DNA of 6,926 nucleotides from Bacteriovoracaceae bacterium (lineage in GTDB: Bacteria > Bdellovibrionota > Bacteriovoracia > Bacteriovoracales > Bacteriovoracaceae), in the NCBI GenBank assembly GCA_947440875.1, contig CANETG010000135.1, positions 1-6,926 on the forward strand, given 5' to 3'. The notes beneath the pieces were generated by a model. It did not search any database. It had not been told where the DNA came from and saw only the letters and a list, made by a program, of their open reading frames with translations. Positions within the stretch are counted from its first letter, which is position 1; the number at the start of each line of letters is the position of its first letter. Position numbers and translations under genes: made by a program. Positions 6,424 to 6,926 of this stretch are shown piece after piece.

Positions 6424-6623
6424 AAGTTGCTCCGTTTAGAAGCTGAATGTATCAGAAATATGTAGCGGGAATTTGATGAGTGTATAAATTACAGTGCTGA
6501 ATAAATCCTAAAGACAAAACCCCTGCACTATTAGGGGTTGAAGACGAGGCAGGGACAATCAATCAGCAGCCTCATTATTTCAAGTGTCTAGGCACCTGGA
6601 AATTTCTCGGAACGAAAATCTAG
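6424..6623 (-). other. Intergenic region between ferredoxin and lipoprotein genes
   Basis: This holds a minus-strand terminator at 6511-6539. Between it and the lipoprotein start is an AT-rich stretch that must carry the promoter of the lipoprotein-protease-EEP set; no convincing -35/-10 pair stands out. Between the ferredoxin stop and the terminator are 84 nt with no ORF and one small inverted repeat (CAAGTG 6581-6586 with CACCTG 6593-6598, one G-U pair). The terminator is far enough from the ferredoxin gene to give it a long 3' UTR. Confidence 0.6.
6511..6539 (-). terminator. Intrinsic terminator downstream of the ferredoxin gene
   Basis: On the minus strand AACCCCT (6539-6533), an 8-nt loop and AGGGGTT (6524-6518) make a perfect 7-bp stem, followed by a T-rich run (the last stem bases plus TTGTCTT). 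No T-run follows on the plus strand. It separates ferredoxin transcription from the lipoprotein set, starting 85 nt after the ferredoxin stop. Confidence 0.8.
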
Positions 6624-6854
6624 CTATCCGTTGTTACCGATCGCTTCGACCGGGCACGCGGCCATAGCATTTTCCGCCTCTTTCATTTCTTCCGGAGTTT
6701 TCGGTTGAAGTGCCACGTAGGCGTGTCCGGCATCATCGTTCATGAAAAAGAATTTCGGCGCCTCGATACAACAGGCAAGACAGGCGATACATTGATCGTC
6801 GACGTAGTAGGTACCAGGGATATTCTGTGCGTATGCAGATTTCTTGTCGGCCAT
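6624..6854 (-). CDS. Small single-cluster [4Fe-4S]-type ferredoxin
   Basis: This is a 76-residue soluble electron carrier. The cluster ligands are Cys22, Cys25 and Cys28 (CIACLAC) with distant Cys67 in ACPVEAI, the usual CxxCxxC...CP pattern for one cubane (or 3Fe-4S) cluster. The rest also matches the widespread family of about 75-80 residues with NIPGTYYVDDQCI near the start, an AP after the Cys motif, QPKTPEE in the middle and CPVEAIGN at the end. Length and both termini look complete. An extra Cys29 directly after the third ligand is unusual; relatives normally have a charged residue there. The partner enzyme is not in the window, so the pathway is unknown. The only ribosome-site candidate, AGGAG (6870-6866), is 11 nt before the ATG and lies inside a terminator-like hairpin. 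Confidence 0.92.
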   Translation of the reverse strand: MADKKSAYAQNIPGTYYVDDQCIACLACCIEAPKFFFMNDDAGHAYVALQPKTPEEMKEAENAMAACPVEAIGNNG

Positions 6855-6879
6855 AATAAGAAAGGCTCCTCTCGGAGCC
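6855..6879 (-). terminator. Terminator-like hairpin that contains the ferredoxin Shine-Dalgarno
   Basis: On the minus strand GGCTCC, GAGA (a GNRA tetraloop) and GGAGCC form a perfect 6-bp GC-rich stem at 6879-6864, followed by TTTCTTATT and then the ferredoxin ATG. It begins 5 nt after the stop codon of the partial upstream gene, so it has the layout of that gene's intrinsic terminator. The plus strand also shows TTTTT after the stem, but no plus-strand gene nearby would need it. The AGGAG needed by the ferredoxin gene overlaps the loop and the 3' arm, so the folded RNA would hide it. Confidence 0.7.
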
Positions 6880-6884
6880 CCTTT

Positions 6885-6926
6885 TTACAACATTGCGCGG
6901 TTGGTGACAACCTTCGCTTTATCTCC
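6885..6926 (-). CDS. C-terminal end of an unidentified protein, rest outside window
   Basis: Reading leftwards from the right edge, one frame is open for 13 codons, encodes GDKAKVVTNRAML and stops at TAA (6885-6887). Support is indirect: a terminator-type hairpin starts just after the stop, the direction matches the ferredoxin gene, and the codons look ordinary. Thirteen residues are too few to name a family, and an open frame this short can occur by chance. Confidence 0.45.
   Translation of the reverse strand, partial: GDKAKVVTNRAML

Noticed and set aside
6481..6511. Minus-strand TATACA (6486-6481) as a -10 box for the lipoprotein set
   Set aside because: The hexamer is decent, but no -35 element sits 16-18 nt upstream (AGGATT or similar). 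A promoter is expected here, but this one cannot be supported.

Overview
The window looks like chromosomal DNA from a flagellated Gram-negative bacterium, most likely a Bdellovibrionota (Bdellovibrio/Bacteriovorax-type) member. The main clue is the gene order fliK - flgD - small flagellar-operon protein - flgE. The small protein matches the family known as TIGR02530, which is described between flgD and flgE in Firmicutes, Geobacter and Bdellovibrio bacteriovorus. A lipoprotein and two exported enzymes on the opposite strand show the cell has Sec and Lol-type export and fit a secretion-rich lifestyle. The species assignment is inference.

Plus strand, 1-3958: a flagellar hook-assembly operon. 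It begins with the C-terminal part of the hook-length regulator FliK (open at the left edge). The hook cap/scaffold FlgD and the small TIGR02530-type protein follow; each of these joins is a 1-nt stop/start overlap (TAATG), so translation is probably coupled. A 126-nt gap containing two possible RNA hairpins then leads to hook protein FlgE, which has the best Shine-Dalgarno sequence in the window. A strong intrinsic terminator at about 4003-4036 closes the operon. FlgE is the hook subunit, FlgD lets it polymerise, and FliK measures the hook and triggers the export switch; the small protein's role is unknown.

Minus strand, 6423-4030: three genes for exported proteins in one direction, in transcription order: a lipoprotein built of two copies of one repeat, a compact metzincin (astacin-like) zinc protease, and an endonuclease/exonuclease/phosphatase (EEP) family enzyme with a signal peptide. 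The protease and EEP genes overlap by 4 nt (GTGA). They probably form an operon that meets the flagellar operon tail to tail. A hydrolytic, possibly predatory, role is inference.

Minus strand, 6926-6511: the last 13 codons of an unidentified gene, a terminator-like hairpin that also holds the Shine-Dalgarno sequence of the next gene, a small single-cluster ferredoxin, an 84-nt stretch with no gene, and a second intrinsic terminator. No tRNA, rRNA, CRISPR array, insertion sequence or integrase is visible. The most unusual features are the buried ferredoxin ribosome site, the two-repeat lipoprotein next to two exported hydrolases, and the extended FlgD.
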